A DNA stretch of 64,000 nucleotides from Collybiopsis luxurians FD-317 M1 (lineage: Eukaryota; Basidiomycota; Agaricomycetes; Agaricales; Omphalotaceae), in contig KN834789.1 of NCBI GenBank assembly GCA_000827265.1, positions 361,523 through 425,522 on the forward strand, in the 5' to 3' direction. Numbering within the stretch: the first letter of the stretch is position 1; the number at the start of each line of letters is the position of its first letter. Of this stretch, positions 47,857-59,708 are shown piece after piece. The position numbers were made by a program, and so were the translations under genes. The notes under the pieces were generated by a model, which was given only the letters and a program-made list of their open reading frames with translations, was not told the DNA's origin and made no database searches.

Positions 47857-47946
47857 GGCTCAACACAGTATCACGTGATCGATCACCTCTAGTAACTATT
47901 AATTAAGCGCTGGCTGGCTCCAGTTTTTCCTATCGTTGAGACCACG

Positions 47947-48382
47947 ATGGGCAAGCGTAAAAAGTCTTCACGAAAACCAGCTCCAGCTCGAGTCAAAGTG
48001 CCTCTTGGTTAGCAGACTGCTGAGATTTTGTCCAAAATTTCTTACCGGCTTTCCAGATACATCATTTACCTGTCTCTTTTGCCACCATGAAAAGTCAGTG
48101 ACAGTGAGGATCGACAGGAAGGAGGGCGTCGCACAGCTAGTCTGTCGAGTATGTGACCAGCGATATCAAAGCAAAGTAAATCGTGCGTATTCAGGACTTT
48201 CTGCCATTAATCTGTCTAACATTTCCTGTCCAGACCTTACTGAGCCAATTGACATCTATTCAGAATGGATTGACGCCGCAGATGAAGCACAGAAAATGGG
48301 CCAGTCATCTACTGTACGACGACCCGCTGCCTCTTCAAGCCGACCAGCTCCGCGTGCCCCATCCGCAGACGAGAGTGACTGA
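47947..48382 (+). CDS. ELF1: Transcription elongation factor ELF1 (ELOF1)
   Basis: Small zinc protein that travels with RNA polymerase II and supports elongation through chromatin and transcription-coupled repair. The start MGKRKKSSRKPAPARVKVPL is the conserved basic N-tail. The zinc-ribbon is FTCLFCHHEKSVTVRIDRKE with CRVCDQRYQSKVN, four cysteines in two CX2C pairs. LTEPIDIYSEWIDAADEAQ is the conserved C-terminal helix. A Ser/Arg/Pro tail (AASSSRPAPRAPSADESD) is a fungal addition. Two introns: after PL (donor gttagc) and after KVN (donor gtgcgt, acceptor tgtccag), which together give about 110 residues. Confidence 0.93.
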
Positions 48383-48558
48383 GAAAATATACATATTATA
48401 TATATAGATTGTACAGTAATGTATAGTTGTTGTAATACACTTGTGTTTGGCAAGGCAACGCGGCACTTAAGAAGATTTTCTTTCTTCAGTTCAGTCACGA
48501 CCTTACGCTTCACGCTCAACCTTAGACCTTAATTTGTATATTTTAAACCCCATCCTCA

Positions 48559-51500
48559 ATGTCCAACAACATCAAGGTCGTTTGTCGGTGTGTTTCTTTC
48601 GAGCTCGCCGCTAATTCAGTCGTTTACCGTTCACTCAGCTTTCGACCGCCAAATTCCATTGAAATACGCGAAGGAGGCGAAAATGTTGTAGCTTTCGATG
48701 ATAACCTTACCACTGTTCAGCTTCGATCCCTTCAAACAGCTACCGGACCAGAAAAGGATGGGTTCACGTTTGACAGAGTGTTTCCAATGGGAACACGCCA
48801 GCAAGAGGTGTTTGATTATGGCGTTAAAGAGTGCGTGCACTCGTTCTTACTCGCTTTCTTGCCACTGATTCTGCTTTTCAGTATCGTCAAGGGTCTGTCG
48901 TTCGCTTCTTTAAGCCCCTAGTTTCACTCATTCCTCGTTAGATGTTCTCGATGGCTACAATGGAACTGTCTTTGCATATGGGCAGACAGGAAGTGGAAAG
49001 ACTTTTACGATGATGGTGCGCTTCGACATCAGTTCTGTCAACACACCTTCCCTCATTCAAAATTCAGGGTGCAGATATAGACTCCGACGAACTTAAGGGT
49101 ATTATTCCTCGAATAACTGAACAGATCTTCCAATCTATTGTCGAGAGCGATGCCCATCTGGAGTATCTCGTTAAAGTTTCTTATATGGAAATTTATCTCG
49201 AAAAGATTCGTGATCTTCTTGCACGTAAGGTCATGGACATCATCCTGCATTAAAAACACCTTAAATTTTCTTTCAGCGCAAAACGACAATTTACAGGTGC
49301 ATGAAGAGAAGTCAAAGGGAGTCTATGTGAAGAATCTCTCCGATTACTATGTCAGTAGTGCTAGAGAGGTGTATGAGATTATGAGAACAGGAGGTGCTGC
49401 TCGAGTAGTCTCGTCGACTAGTGCGTGTGGAAACCACAAGCACGACCCACAACACTAACATTTTCCTAGACATGAACGCCGAGTCTTCTCGATCGCACTC
49501 CATCTTCCTCATCACTATTCAACAAAGAAACACCGAAACTGGAGCAGCAAAGTCCGGTAACCTTTACCTGGTCGATTTGGCAGGCTCGGAGAAGGTGGGA
49601 AAGACTGGCGCATCGGGCCAAACTTTAGAAGAAGCCAAGAAGATTAACAAGTCTTTATCGGCTCTTGGAATGGTTATCAATGCTCTCACCGACCCCAAGG
49701 CGCGTGTCTCCTCCCAGCACTCTAATCTCCATACGCTGATCGGATGAACAGGTTAAATACATCCCGTATCGGGATTCCAAACTCACTCGAATTCTACAAG
49801 AATCTCTGGGAGGAAATTCCCGTACTACACTCATTATTAACTGTTCTCCTTCATCATACAATGAAGCTGAAACAATTTCTACTCTTCGTTTCGGTATTCG
49901 TGCAAAGACAATCAAGAATTCTGCTCGCGTCAATGCTGAATTATCACCAGCCGAGTTGAAGAATCTCTTGACAAAAGCGCAGTCGTCTAATACTGGTTAC
50001 CAAAAGTATATTGCTGCTTTGGAAGCAGAGCTTGCAATCTGGCGATCCGGTGGTCAAGTCGAGGAATCGGAATGGGCAACCGCGGCTAAAGCGGGTGCTC
50101 CTACCTCTGCGTCGTCTACAACCCCAGCTGCGCCCAAACCACCGACTTCGCCGGCGCCCTCTACCAGTGCTAGCTCTCGCAGCATGACCCCCGTCAACCC
50201 GGCACTTGAAGGCCTCCGTTCAGAAATTGGCAGTCGACCTCAAACACCTACCGTCATAGGCTTGGAGAAAGACGAACGAGAAGATTTCTTGCGGAGGGAG
50301 AATGAACTTAGCGATGCCCTTGCTGAGAAAGAGAGTGCCTTGGTCACCGCTGAGAAGCTGGTCAAGGAGCTAAAGGAAGAGTTAGCGTTCCTAAAGGAAC
50401 AAGAGGCTTCTGTTAACAAGGTTAGCATTCGCCCCTCTAACTTATTCTGAGCGATACTGATAGCGTGCTTAGGAGAACAAGGCGATGTCTAGCCGGCTCA
50501 ATGAGCTTCGTTTGCAAGTTGAGAGACTAGACTACGATAATAAGGAGGGAGTTATCACCATCGACATCTTAAAGGAACAGAACGCTGACGCAAAGGCCGA
50601 GTTGGAAGAGCTCAAGAAGCAAATATCCGACCTCAAAATCTCACAGAAGGACCTCTCTTCAGAAGACAAAGAGAAACGCAAGCAAGAAAAGATGGCGCTC
50701 ATGATGGCCAAATTCGATGCGGTCAGTTTGTCTATTTTATCGTCAAGATTTGAATATGTCGACTAACGAGGTTTATCATTTCTAGCAAGGTACCTTCTCC
50801 GAGAAGGATGAGCAGTTACGATTCTTGCTCGCCAAATTGGATACCATAGACACGGATGGCTCGGCTTTGACCTCCGACGATATAACATCCATTAGGCGCC
50901 ATTTGGCGGAAGGTCAAAGCCTGATTAGAGATACAGTAGACAGGCTGAGACAAAGCCAGGAAGAGAATGAGATGATTTCGAGGAGAAGAGATGAACTAGA
51001 GAGTCGAGTCACGACTCTCGAGACTGAATACGAGGAATTATTGGGTGAGATAAATACCGCAGTGTCTTCTTGACATCAGGTTGATTCATCGACTCCAGAA
51101 AAAACCATCCACGATGAAGAGGCCAGTAATGTTGACCTCGCCGAATCCATGGCAGATTTTAAGGTCTGTGGTTCTTGTTCAATCAGTTTGATTCGTCCGC
51201 CTCACTGGTCTCGAAACAGAACAAACTTGAAGCCCAATATGCTGCCAAGCGTGAAGCTCACGCCAGCGAGGTTAATGATCTCAAGCAACAGATAGAACTG
51301 AAATCGAGTGAGGTCCGGACTCTCAATGCTTCCATTGACAGCTTAAAGAGCGTCAATGAAGAACTGAAAGTATGTGGCGCCGAGAACCTTTGAATTATAA
51401 ACTAAACCATCTTCACTTAAAATCTGCACCCTCCCCTCACAGCGCGCTTTTGCCGTCACATCCGCGGGTATCGAGGGTGGCAAGAATTTAGCTGAAAGCG

Positions 51501-52461
51501 CTCAAGATCTCGAGCGAACACGCAAGGCCATCAACGTACAGCTAGCGGAATTCGACGGAGTCAAAAAGTCTCTCATGCGTGATTTGCAGAATCGTTGCGA
51601 GAAGGTCTGTTGCCGCTTCATTATCGGCTCTCTGACACATCTGATGATTGCTCCATTTGAAAAATGCCTGCAGGTGGTTGAACTTGAGATTCAACTTGAC
51701 GAAATTAAGGAGCAGTACAACAATGTGATCAGAAATAGTAACAGCAAGGCCCAGCAAAAGAAGATGGCTTTCTTAGAGCGGAATTTGGAACAGTTGACTG
51801 TAGTTCAAAAGCAGGTCGGAGCACCCACAAAATTTATTTATCCGAGCAACAATATCTGATTTATTTTTCTCAAACACAGCTTGTCGACCAGAATTCCACG
51901 CTGAAGAAAGAGGCAGGCATTGCGGAGCGCAAATTACTGGCTCGAAACGAGCGCATTCAAAATCTCGAGGCACTTTTGCAGGATGCCGATCGCCGTCTAT
52001 CTGTGCAAAATCAGAAGTTCGAAGCTCAACTGCAGGCCGTGAAAGAGCGACTCGATCAAGCAAGAGGTTTGTATTCTCATTTGACCCTCATTAGCCGTTC
52101 CTGAGATGCGGTCTCTGTTCACAGCCCAGAAAGCTGCATCATCTCCCTTAAATTTCGGTCGAATTGCTAAGCCTCTCCGAGGAGGTGGGGGAGCTGCTTC
52201 AACTATTCCGACCTCCATCTCTGGTGGAGCCAACCCGTCTAGTCCTTTAGGCCGCCTACAGAATGAAGAAGCAGGGTAAGTCTCAAACTTTTTGTGAAGC
52301 AAGTTTCCATTCTGACGGATTTCAAAATGCTCCTTCATTGCTAATAATTCATGTGTGAACAGGTCTGGAGGTGGGTGCTTTGATATGGATATTTCATACT
52401 TACGCTAACTAAAACGATGTTTCCAGCGAAACGTGCATCATGGTTTTTCAATTCACGATAA
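48559..52461 (+). CDS. Kinesin-1 (conventional kinesin heavy chain)
   Basis: Plus-end motor for long-range transport of vesicles and nuclei in hyphae. Motor: [53 protein letters not shown], switch [20 protein letters not shown], switch [20 protein letters not shown] and [19 protein letters not shown]. The neck linker [20 protein letters not shown] and the Ala/Pro/Ser hinge after residue 350 are typical of fungal kinesin-1. The coiled-coil stalk spans several exons, and the tail ends [10 protein letters not shown], a fungal kinesin-1 signature, in a final exon joined by a gtgggt...ttccag intron. Fungal kinesin-1 works without light chains. At least 12 introns; about 960 residues. Confidence 0.94.
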
Positions 52462-53366
52462 TCATGTCTCTGTCATACATACTTACTTCTTCATCCTCAT
52501 ATTTTCTTACCTATCCTCCGATCCTACATACCCAAGTGTATCTTCCATGAAGCAAATAAAGATCAGAAAGTGCTCAGTGAATCGGCGACCCTCTTTCGTG
52601 TGTCAAAGAGTCGTCGACGCTTAGTTGAACACCACGAGGCAGTGTAAATTATGTGGAACCTGATAGGTATGTATGTTTGGTTTTCAGCTCCGCCTCGGCG
52701 ACCCTTGTCGAGTCTAACCTAATACTGTCGTTGGCTGTATTCTTCCTTTTCAATGTCGCGGAGATTTGAGAAATCTCAGCGTGAACTGTTTGGCCTCCGA
52801 CGGACATACTAATAAGCAGTCACAACGTGAATTGAGAACGAGCTATGCCGATAGTACGCATGAACATCTGGCCGCGCAAATTCAAGATCCTCAGAGCCGG
52901 CATGCTTTGTTTAAAAAATCATTGATCGAGATATGTACTATACATAAAGACATAGATTTGGGAAATTTTCTAGAGCCAACCTGCACGGAGTTGTGATAAG
53001 CATATTTCACCAGAGTCCAAAGCAGCTCCGAAGAGGGGCGGTAAACAAGGAGAAGGAGTTTGGAGAACACTGGGATCTTCGTTTAATGTGCTTCGCCCTG
53101 GCTTCTTTTTTTGATGTAGCCCGCTTCTGTAAGACTTTCCTTTTTTGTAAGGCCTGACGTTGACCTCATAATGTGAATTGATGTGAAACGCGATTGTTAT
53201 TACCTCCGTCCATATATAATTTTTTTTTTCTCCCCATTTTGTGGACCATTCTTCTAGTTCTAGTTCGGTGTTGGAGTGACTTTGGGTTTGCTTGTCGCCC
53301 GCCGTTAAAGACAGCTCCGTTCCTTTACTTACTTTCTTTCCCTTTTTGCTTTCACCGCGCCACTAA
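52462..53366. promoter_or_regulatory. Intergenic region between kinesin-1 and the PUF gene
   Basis: About 900 bases. It contains the kinesin-1 3' UTR, a short inverted repeat GAGATTT-GAG-AAATCTC at 52761-52777, and a long leader for the PUF gene. A TATA-like catatataa followed by a T-rich run lies at about 53211-53231, and the last 150 bases are pyrimidine-rich, as in many fungal promoters. An open frame at 52766-52996 has no recognisable domain and no good start, so it is not called. Confidence 0.45.
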
Positions 53367-56300
53367 ATGTCCCGCGACTCTTCCCGGAAACCCTCTGGCT
53401 CTTCTACTCAGTCCGGCGCGCATTCCCCTTCAACTTCCCCTGGAAATGTTCGTATAGACACGCTTTCACCCTCCTGAATTCCAAGAGATAACCATTTGGC
53501 TTTGATTCTTCAGCAAACTCATTCCATCCGACGAAATACTCCGACCACTACTGGAAATATGCTTAGTGTGGGTGTGGGTGGTGGCACAGGTCTTGTGGGC
53601 TATAGCCCGGGGTGGCAAGTGAGGACGACGCGTCTAGCCGCAGGTTCAGCTCGTTATTCATGAACATTTCTCTAGATGTGGTCTTCTCAACGTAATCCCT
53701 CGATATCCTCAGCCACCAGTGTTGACTTGCCTGGCTCTCAAAGTGAAAGTAGCTACCGCGGACCAATCCGTTCATCCCCGAGGTCGGCGAGCGGCACTTG
53801 GGATGAGGAAAGTGCCCAGAGTCCCCACTTGAAAGAGTATTCTCAGTCGGTAAGTCAATTTGGTTCGTTACGCGTCCAAGCTTTTTGCTCAATAGGTATC
53901 GTAGCATGAAGCTCAACCGCCGCCGATCCTGCATCCCGCCAGGCAAAGGCAGGCTGCAGTGGCGTCTTTCTCGGCTTCCAGACCGGTATGTTTTTTTTTT
54001 CCCTAGCAGCCCTGAGCTACATACTCAACGTTCTTCGAAGGATAACCGCCCTGCCAAACTTTCCCCTCAATTATACGATCACAGCCTCAACAATGAATCA
54101 TCTAGCCCTCGATACAACTCTATACCCTCTTCGGCCGGATTTGTGCCCACTTCACATTCCTCTGTGTCCCTTTCCACACCTCAGCCGCCCGTTCTGACAG
54201 GTGCTTCAGGGTACGACTCACTTGTCAATCCTACTGTCGATGACATCTCCATGAATTTTCGTGGAATGGCGGTTGAGGATGATTTCTCTGGAAGGCCGAA
54301 GATTAATGCTCCTCCAGTTCCAATACCGATGCCCTCTACTGTAATGCAACGTCCCCAAATTCCTATGGTCCGTCCACCTTTTAATAATAATTATCCCGGG
54401 TTCCCCGACTACTCGTACAATACATCGCCGCCTATGGATCTGTCTATTTATCCTTCGGCTATAAGTAACGCTACATATCCCGGCATCTCCTCTCAAGCTT
54501 TACTCCCTCCTCCGCTCCCTAATGATCTTCACCGCCAGCCAAACGTATTTTTTGATTTCGTACATTCTCGTCCACCTGCATCACAGTTTTTTTACCCTGC
54601 CCAGGGCATAATGTTCCCTCCCACTGTGACACTTTCTCCGATGATCCCTCAAACCATCCCCTCGTTGTTAGATAAGAAGCGTGAATTCTCGGTATGATTT
54701 TGCCCTTGTTCGCACCTAGATGATATTCTAATCGGATATTCTAGTACAATCTGAATATGCAACAGCAGCAGCAGCAGCAGCTCTTGAACCAGTTGGCGTT
54801 TCCTCCGCCGGCTACATCTGCCTCTTTACCTCTCTATCCCAGCGCTATTGACTTTCCTCAATTGCCTTTAGTAATGCCAGGTGGGCCGCTTTTTGGTGCG
54901 AACATAGCCGCTGCACAGATGTTTCCGCAAAGTGTACCGTTACGCAGTCCCCTTCTCGAAGAGTTTCGGACCAACAAATTGCGCAATTGGGAGTTGAGGG
55001 TAAGCCGCAATCTCATATATCTATTCGGCTTAACCTGATACTAATATATTTGCACAGGATATAGCGGGACACATTGTTGAGTTCAGTGGCGACCAACACG
55101 GGTCTCGATTCATTCAGCAGAAACTGGAGTCTGCTTCCAGCGAGGAAAAGCAGAAAGTATTCGACGAAATTGTTCCCAAAAATATTTTACAGCTAATTCA
55201 AGACGTATTTGGCAACTACGTGTGTTTCTCTAACTCTTATGGTGAACTTGTGTTTTGACTTACCCTTACAAGGTCGTTCAGAAATTATTTGAGCATGGAA
55301 CACAATTCCAGAAATCCAGACTCGCTCTGGAGATGGAAGGTCTGTCTGCGTTTCTTTGTTGATCGATACAGCCGGAATGACGCGCTTAACACGCCAGGAC
55401 ACATATGGGCGCTATCGAAGCAAATGTATGGTTGTCGAGTGGTGCAAAAAGTTTGTTTCTGTTCAATTCATCAACGTTATTCGGGATAATGATCAAGTTT
55501 CGTTCCACAGGCGATAGAATGCATTCTTCCCGAACAGCAAGCTAAGATCGTTCGTGAATTGGAGCCACACATTATGGATTGCATCTATGATCCGAACGGG
55601 AACCATGCAAGTAGAAGTGTTTAAACGGAGGATGATATATTGATATGCCTCCCAGGTCATTCAAAAACTTGTTGAGCGGGTTTCTCCCGAACGCCTCGAT
55701 TTTGTGCATACCTTCAGAGGGAATGTACAAGTTCTCGCCACACATACGTTCGGGTGTCGAGTTCTTCAGCGCGCGTTTGAGCATCTACCTGAAGTCATGA
55801 CTGCTCCCCTTGCCGAAGAGCTGTACACTAATGCGCTTGATTTGATGGCGAATCAATTTGGCGTAAGTATTTTCAAACTCTTGCCCATGACAATGCGCTC
55901 ACTCGCTTCGCAGAACTATGTGATGCAGTTTATCATCGAAAAAGGGAGACCCCAAGACAGGGCTTTTGTCGTGAGCAAACTGCGAGGGAATCTTTTCCAT
56001 TTCGCCAGGCACAAATTTGCCTCCAATGTCTGCGAAAAGGCCCTGCAGTATGCTGAACCGGAAGCTCGCCGTGCGCTCGTCGACGAAATCATCTCATCGA
56101 AACCGGAACGAAAGCTAATTCTTTCGATGATGCAAGACTCCTACGCTAGTAAGATCTGATTTGACCTTTTCTTTGTCCACCTGAAGTATTCATTCTCTCC
56201 TCCAGACTATGTCCTACAAAGTGCTGTTAAATTCGCCGACGTTGACCAAAGAAAGGCGCTGGTTAATCTGATTCGTCCTCAACTTGAGATTTTACGCCGA

Positions 56301-56421
56301 CTTCCCAATGGACACTCCTCGAAACATCTTGCATCAAGTAAGTAACCTGTCACTATTTCTGTGTGGAGTTCAAACCCCAGTATGCATAGTTGAACGGATT
56401 CTTTCTGAATGTGCACCCTAA
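53367..56421 (+). CDS. Pumilio/PUF3-type RNA-binding protein
   Basis: Sequence-specific binder of mRNA 3' UTRs. The first exons encode a Ser/Pro-rich region ([20 protein letters not shown]), followed by long low-complexity sequence with a CAG-encoded glutamine run at 54757-54780. The C-terminal PUM domain has eight repeats whose core residues read: R1 SRFIQ, R2 NYVVQ, R3 CRVVQ, R4 NHVIQ, R5 CRVLQ, R6 NYVMQ, R7 SNVCE and R8 NYVLQ. By the PUF code these predict 5'-UGUAUAUA-3', the Puf3/Pumilio target. The C-terminus is [11 protein letters not shown]. About nine introns, several inside repeats. The predicted role is control of mRNA stability and translation, probably including mitochondrial messages as for Puf3. 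Confidence 0.93.
54757..54780 (+). repeat. CAG/CAA trinucleotide run in the PUF gene
   Basis: An ATG followed by CAA and six to seven CAG codons (54757-54780) encodes a polyglutamine stretch just upstream of the PUM domain. Such runs can vary in length between strains. Confidence 0.8.
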
Positions 56422-56483
56422 ACCGCTACAGCAAGGCTTGTCTTTTGCTCTCATATGGTAACATCAACATCTCGAAACTAATA

Positions 56484-56491
56484 TGTACATA
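56484..56491 (+). promoter_or_regulatory. PUF-type element UGUACAUA (first)
   Basis: Matches UGUANAUA, the element bound by Puf3-type proteins, in the predicted 3' UTR of the PUF gene itself. Function is inferred from sequence and position. Confidence 0.45.
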
Positions 56492-56670
56492 CATAGTCGC
56501 TCTATAATACATGCTTTACTCTCTCGATTGCTCATCGATACGCTTGCTTTACCTATCGTTGGATTACATTCCTTTCTAATATCAGTGAATTTGGACCATT
56601 CTTTCTTTCAGACACTACAAATACCCTACCTCCATATCTTCATTTAAATAGTGAACATATTCTGACACTT

Positions 56671-56678
56671 TGTACATA
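56671..56678 (+). promoter_or_regulatory. PUF-type element UGUACAUA (second)
   Basis: Second copy of UGUACAUA, 180 bases after the first. Whether it lies inside the transcript depends on the unknown polyadenylation site. Confidence 0.4.
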
Positions 56679-57094
56679 TCTTTTTGCTGTTGTTGCTACT
56701 GTCCACATTGATTCCTTGCCAACCTTTTTCTTCAGCTATATTTGTCGTTCAATCATATACCTGCCTATTGTGCTGACTCTATTTTTGATCACCTATACCT
56801 GCCTAGTACATACAGTAAACCTCGTATCTAAAATACCTTCAACTTGAATTCAGTTCTGCTCCTTGTACGACGCGAGCTCTTTGCCCTGCTGACCTTGGTG
56901 CTCTTTTCACCCAGCTGATTAAACTGAATGGCGACGGAGTGATGCCTAGGAGCTAGTTGGTTTGTTGCCCTGTGATCATTCCTACACGCAGAATCGCAGA
57001 GCTGGGAATCTCACCCCCAGGATTTTGCAACTCAATATACTTAGATCTGGAAGAATTTAATTTGAACCTAGCGGCGAACTGTTCCAACATCACG

Positions 57095-58169
57095 ATGAAC
57101 GACCAGACTCTGACACTGGACAAAGAGGAATTAGCGTTCTATCAAAAGACTACAGGTGTTCAAGACGTGGATAAGTTGAAAGAGCACATTACTGAGGTCG
57201 CCAAAAAAGCACTCAAGGTGAGGTCCTTCCAGTGTTCTCAACTAATGGTAGTGATAGTTCGGCTTCTGTGATCTACATATACAGGTTTACCCTTACCATT
57301 GCATTAGCACTTTTGGATTCATCAGGTAAAGAACGAAATGGGCAGTTATCTTTTCACCTCCTCAACAACTTTGAACAGGTTCCGTATCCGTCGCTCCCCG
57401 GCGAGCTACGCTCAACTCTTAGAGCTTGGAGCTAGTCGTCCGGATGCGTTCTTCATGGATCTAGGCTGTTGCTGTAGGTTTTAGTACGGTGTTCATGCAA
57501 GATTGATGTTTCGATCTATGTAGTCGGAAACGACTTGCGCATGGCAATCGAAGATGGGTATCCAGCTCACAATGTGATTGCGTCGGATCTTCGTGCTGGT
57601 GCGTTCGAGTATGCTCGTTGGCACATTATCTGAGGAGTTCGCACCCCGCAGGGTACTGGGAACTGGGGCATGAATTATTCAATTCTACTCCATCAACCTT
57701 CCCCGTTCCGTTCATTCCCGGTGATATTTTCGACTCAGAATTCCTATCGATTCAGCCACCTCTGCAGGACTCACCTGTTACTACGATTGATTCTGTTCGA
57801 TCCCTTCTTCAAACCAATCCTAGAACAGTCAATTTCCTCCGAGGTCACCTCTCAGCAATTCATGCGTCTGCTTTCTTCCATCTTTTCAACAAGGAAGGGC
57901 AGCTCATTGCGGCGAAGAAACTCGCCTCCTTACTTTCCCCTCTTCCAGGTTCGATTATCTTTGGTTCTCAGCGTGGCGCGGCAGAACCATACGAAGAGAC
58001 TGACGATACTGGGACAACATTCTATCGTCGTTCCCCGGGTTCATGGAAAGAAATGTGGGAAAGGGAGGTCTTTGGCGGTAAGGAAATGATCACGGTAGAA
58101 GTCAGATTGCAGCGGAATGAAAAAGAGGCATCAGGGGACCTGTTATGGTGGATTGTTACGCGTGTATGA
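57095..58169 (+). CDS. AusD-like SAM methyltransferase, copy 1
   Basis: Class I S-adenosylmethionine methyltransferase of the fungal AusD/AsqD-related group. It starts MNDQTLTLDKEELAFYQKTT. After two introns YPYHCISTFGFIRFRIRR leads to the SAM motif FFMDLGCCC...GNDLRMAIEDGYPAHN, VIASDLRAGYWELGHELFN (acidic end of strand 2), then DIFDSEFLSIQPPLQ and LRGHLSAIHASAFFHLFNKE. The C-terminus is WWIVTRV. About 270 residues. The nearest relatives I know act on small molecules in secondary metabolism, but the substrate is unknown. The next gene is a close paralogue in the same orientation. Confidence 0.8.
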
Positions 58170-58416
58170 CTTGGCTCTGTACAACAGCTTTCAGGGTCCC
58201 GACTTCCAGTAATGATTGCTTGTTCCCTCACTGATATACTTGATTCTGTTTCGCGCATGCTCACTTGCTCGTGGATGGCTGGTTTCTGGTTCCTACCGTG
58301 GCGAGAATTTCTTTATGGAAAAGAAAACTCCGAGCCATGATATCATCAAACTGTATCTGCCACCAGCTTTTATTAATGGTTTGTGAGAGTATCTAGAAAA
58401 CTAGCATCGTTTCTTC

Positions 58417-59516
58417 ATGGCGCTCGTTAGTGCAACACTGTCTTTCGACAGGTTCAGCCTGAACGGCGAGGAGCTTGAGTTCTATAGGAGAAATACCCAA
58501 ATTCATGATGACGAGAAGCTCAAAGAACATGTCTTTGACGTGTCGCAGAGGGCATTTGAGGTAAGCCTCGTCTTTACAGGGTGCTCTTCGGGCGATGATA
58601 AGAATGCTACCCCTAGATTTTTCCTTACCACTGCATTCGGACTTTCTCATTTTTAAGGTATAGGAGGATATGAACGATACTGCGACTACTTAATTAGTGA
58701 CAGCCCTACTCAGATTTCGTATTCGTCGGTCTGAGTCCGACTACAAACGCCTCCTGGAATTGGGAAGATCCCGCCAGGATGCCCTTTTCCTAGACCTGGG
58801 CTGCTGCTGTACGTCTTCCTGTTAACTGCGTGTTTTGGGACAACTCGTGAGTCAATTCAGTTGGCAACGACCTACGCAAAGCAATCGAAGACGGATTCCC
58901 GGCTCACAATGTGATTGCGTCTGATCTTCGCGCTGGTACATCCCGCTCGGCCTGTTGAATTTTGTCTATTGATTGAGACCTATTCACATCCCTAGAATTT
59001 TGGAATTTCGGGCACGAGTTGTTCAAGTCCAATCCAGCCACTTTCCCTGTCACATTTATTCCTGGAGATGTCCTCGACCAATCGTTCATATCAATCCAGC
59101 CGCCTCTTCAGAATCGACCCGTAACTTCGTTGGATTCTGTCCGTTCTCTTCTTCGAGCGAAGCCTCAATCATTGGATTTTCTTCGAGGCCAACTCTCTGT
59201 GGTTCATGCTTCAGCGTTCTTTCATCTTTTTAACAAGGATGAACAACTCGTCATAGCAAAGAAGCTTGCATCGTTACTTTCCCCTGTTCCAGGATCGTTC
59301 ATTTTTGGCTCTCACGTCGGCGCCTCGAAACCACTCGAAGATGCTAATAATAAGCCCGGGATGTGGTTCTATTTACATTCCCCCGATACGTGGAAAGAAA
59401 TGTGGGAGATGGAGGTGTTCCAAGGTAAAGGTGTGGTTCGAGTAGAAGCAGCGCTCGGCGAGCAAGCTGAATTGAACCAGACGAGAATAATGCGCTGGAG
59501 CGTTACACGTTTCTAA
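58417..59516 (+). CDS. AusD-like SAM methyltransferase, copy 2
   Basis: Tandem paralogue of the preceding gene, with the same exon pattern and many identical stretches. It starts MALVSATLSFDRFSLNGEEL. The small exon between ATTTTTCCTTACC and ...TTTTTAAG restores IFPYHCIRTFSFLRFRIRR, equivalent to the first copy. The SAM motif reads ALFLDLGCCC...GNDLRKAIEDGFPAHN, then VIASDLRAEFWNFGHELFK, LDSVRSLLRAKPQSLDFLRG, QLSVVHASAFFHLFNKDEQL and ends MRWSVTRF. The copies differ most at both ends and in the loop after FGS. The 247-bp gap between them contains the second promoter. Divergence suggests separate substrates or expression; this is inference. Confidence 0.8.
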
Positions 59517-59608
59517 TATGAAATTCCGCAAGATCTGTTTTCTTATTTAAATTTTCTGTGTACCAAAGATATTTTACGAAGCTTGAATAGGATAGACGCC
59601 TAATAGAT

Positions 59609-59629
59609 AAGCGCTAAGCGCTAAGCGCC
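59609..59629. repeat. Triple heptamer AAGCGCT upstream of SEC16
   Basis: Three head-to-tail copies of AAGCGC(T/C) in 21 bases, 80 bases before the SEC16 ATG. Each holds the palindrome AGCGCT except the last, which ends AGCGCC. A single AAGCGCT also lies in the ELF1 leader at about 47905. It may be a transcription-factor cluster or simple repeat. Confidence 0.45.
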
Positions 59630-59708
59630 AACACGTCAGTTTTGCTCTTCTGGAACGAGTTCATTACCCTGCTCTGTTATTGACCTAGTCCATTCCTTGA
59701 AGGATATA

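Larger units (their letters stand above)
56422..57094. other. PUF 3' region and methyltransferase upstream region
   Basis: About 670 bases. It is AT-rich with many catac/tatat stretches and holds two UGUACAUA motifs (56484-56491 and 56671-56678) that fit the PUF consensus UGUANAUA, 62 and 249 bases after the PUF stop. The last part serves as promoter for the first methyltransferase gene. No gene was recognised within. Confidence 0.5.

Noticed and set aside
52761..52777. Inverted repeat GAGATTT-GAG-AAATCTC as a terminator
   Set aside because: Rho-independent-type hairpins do not end RNA polymerase II transcripts; probably chance.
52766..52996. ORF in the kinesin-1/PUF spacer
   Set aside because: No convincing start and no similarity; likely chance opening.
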